Shown in pieces: positions 6,443-6,917 of a stretch of DNA of 6,917 nucleotides (its first letter is position 1; every line of letters begins with the position of its first letter). The position numbers were made by a program, and so were the translations under genes. Source of the DNA: Victivallales bacterium (GTDB lineage Bacteria; Verrucomicrobiota; Lentisphaeria; Oligosphaerales; Oligosphaeraceae); contig CAAGMX010000045.1 in the NCBI GenBank assembly GCA_900771165.1, forward strand, positions 1-6,917. Reading direction: 5' to 3'. The notes below the pieces were generated by a model. That model made no database searches. It was not told the origin of the DNA and saw only the letters and a program-made list of their open reading frames with translations.

Positions 6443-6917
6443 CGTCGTTCATCCTTGGCGATGGCGCCGTCCTGGAGCCAGAGGATTCTTCCGGCATGTT
6501 CTGCGATGGCGCGTTCGTGGGTCACCAGAATGATGGAGCGTCCCTGGGCGGCCAGATCATCCAGCACCCGCATGATCTCCAAGCCGGTGGCGTGATCCAG
6601 GTTTCCGGTGGGTTCGTCGGCGAAGATCATGGCGGGGTCATTGGCCAGGGCCCGGGCAATGGCCACCCGCTGGCGCTGTCCTCCGGAAAGTTCCGCCGGG
6701 CGATGCTCCATGCGGTGCTCCAGCCCCACCATTCTGGCCAGCTCCCGGGAACGTCGGCGGCTCTCCTCCTCCCGCCATCCCTGGTAGAAGAGGGGCACCT
6801 CGATGTTCTCCAGCACGGTCAATTGGGGAATCAGATTGAAGGACTGGAAGACAAAGCCGAACTTGCATCCCCGCACATGGGAGAGCTGGCGGTCATTCAT
6901 CCGGGAGACATTCACCC
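6439..6917 (-). CDS. ABC transporter ATPase (LolD/MacB type), N-terminus beyond window
   Basis: The frame is open to the right edge, and 158 complete residues are visible. They carry the Q-loop [12 protein letters not shown] (visible residues 19-30), the ABC signature [15 protein letters not shown] (76-90), Walker [13 protein letters not shown] (96-107) with catalytic Glu101, and the switch histidine in VTHE (131-134). The first visible GTG and ATG codons are not starts, since [16 protein letters not shown] matches the middle of the domain. About 70-80 residues including Walker A lie outside. This subunit hydrolyses ATP to drive the adjoining permease. The stop TGA overlaps the permease ATG in the sequence ATGA, typical of translational coupling and a stoichiometric complex. 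Confidence 0.93.
   Translation of the reverse strand, partial: VNVSRMNDRQLSHVRGCKFGFVFQSFNLIPQLTVLENIEVPLFYQGWREEESRRRSRELARMVGLEHRMEHRPAELSGGQRQRVAIARALANDPAMIFADEPTGNLDHATGLEIMRVLDDLAAQGRSIILVTHERAIAEHAGRILWLQDGAIAKDERR
6452..6456 (-). promoter_or_regulatory. ribosome-binding site of the permease
   Basis: AAGGA on the minus strand lies nine bases before ATG 6442, inside the 3' end of the ATPase gene. Confidence 0.65.

Noticed and set aside
5156..6595. 479-codon plus-strand open frame
   Set aside because: It is antisense to the permease and ATPase, with Gln/Gly/His-rich shadow composition and no domain motif.

Overview
The window is a GC-rich bacterial segment with three parts: a leftward (minus-strand) hexuronate-catabolism operon, a complete insertion sequence, and the end of a leftward MacB-type ABC exporter operon. 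Every base except short gaps is in or next to a gene. The longest non-coding stretch is about 200 bases (3364-3566), and most of it belongs to the left end of the insertion sequence. Nothing in the window fixes the organism. The MacB-like permease type, the IS1634-like transposase, the GC-rich composition and the pairing of a sugar-acid operon with a cytoplasmic clan-A glycosidase would suit a gut or host-associated PVC-group bacterium (Lentisphaerota/Verrucomicrobiota), but this is a low-confidence inference.

Layout, in the direction of minus-strand transcription (right to left). 6917-6439 is the C-terminal two thirds of an ABC ATPase (LolD/MacB type); its Walker A end lies outside the window. 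It overlaps the next gene by ATGA. 6442-5150 is a complete MacB-family permease. 5143-3425 is an IS1634/IS4-superfamily element with 25-bp imperfect terminal inverted repeats, a 520-residue DDE transposase on the plus strand, and a terminator-plus-promoter block in front of the transposase. 3363-2512 is an SDR-family fructuronate reductase (D-mannonate oxidoreductase), 2509-1550 is mannonate dehydratase (uxuA), and 1506-1 is a clan-A glycoside hydrolase that runs off the left edge.

The reductase and dehydratase are consecutive steps: D-fructuronate to D-mannonate to 2-keto-3-deoxygluconate. The glycosidase directly downstream has no signal peptide and probably frees sugar (acid) units from small imported oligosaccharides inside the cell. 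Its substrate cannot be read from the sequence. The uronate isomerase and KDG kinase that would complete the pathway are not in the window.

The insertion sequence is the most notable structure. It lies 61 bases before the first uxu gene and 6 bases beyond the permease stop codon, and no target-site duplication is visible. It carries its own upstream intrinsic terminator, whose stem overlaps the -35 of the transposase promoter. I found no convincing undescribed system. The best leads are how the element has changed expression of the uxu operon, and the family and substrate of the glycosidase.
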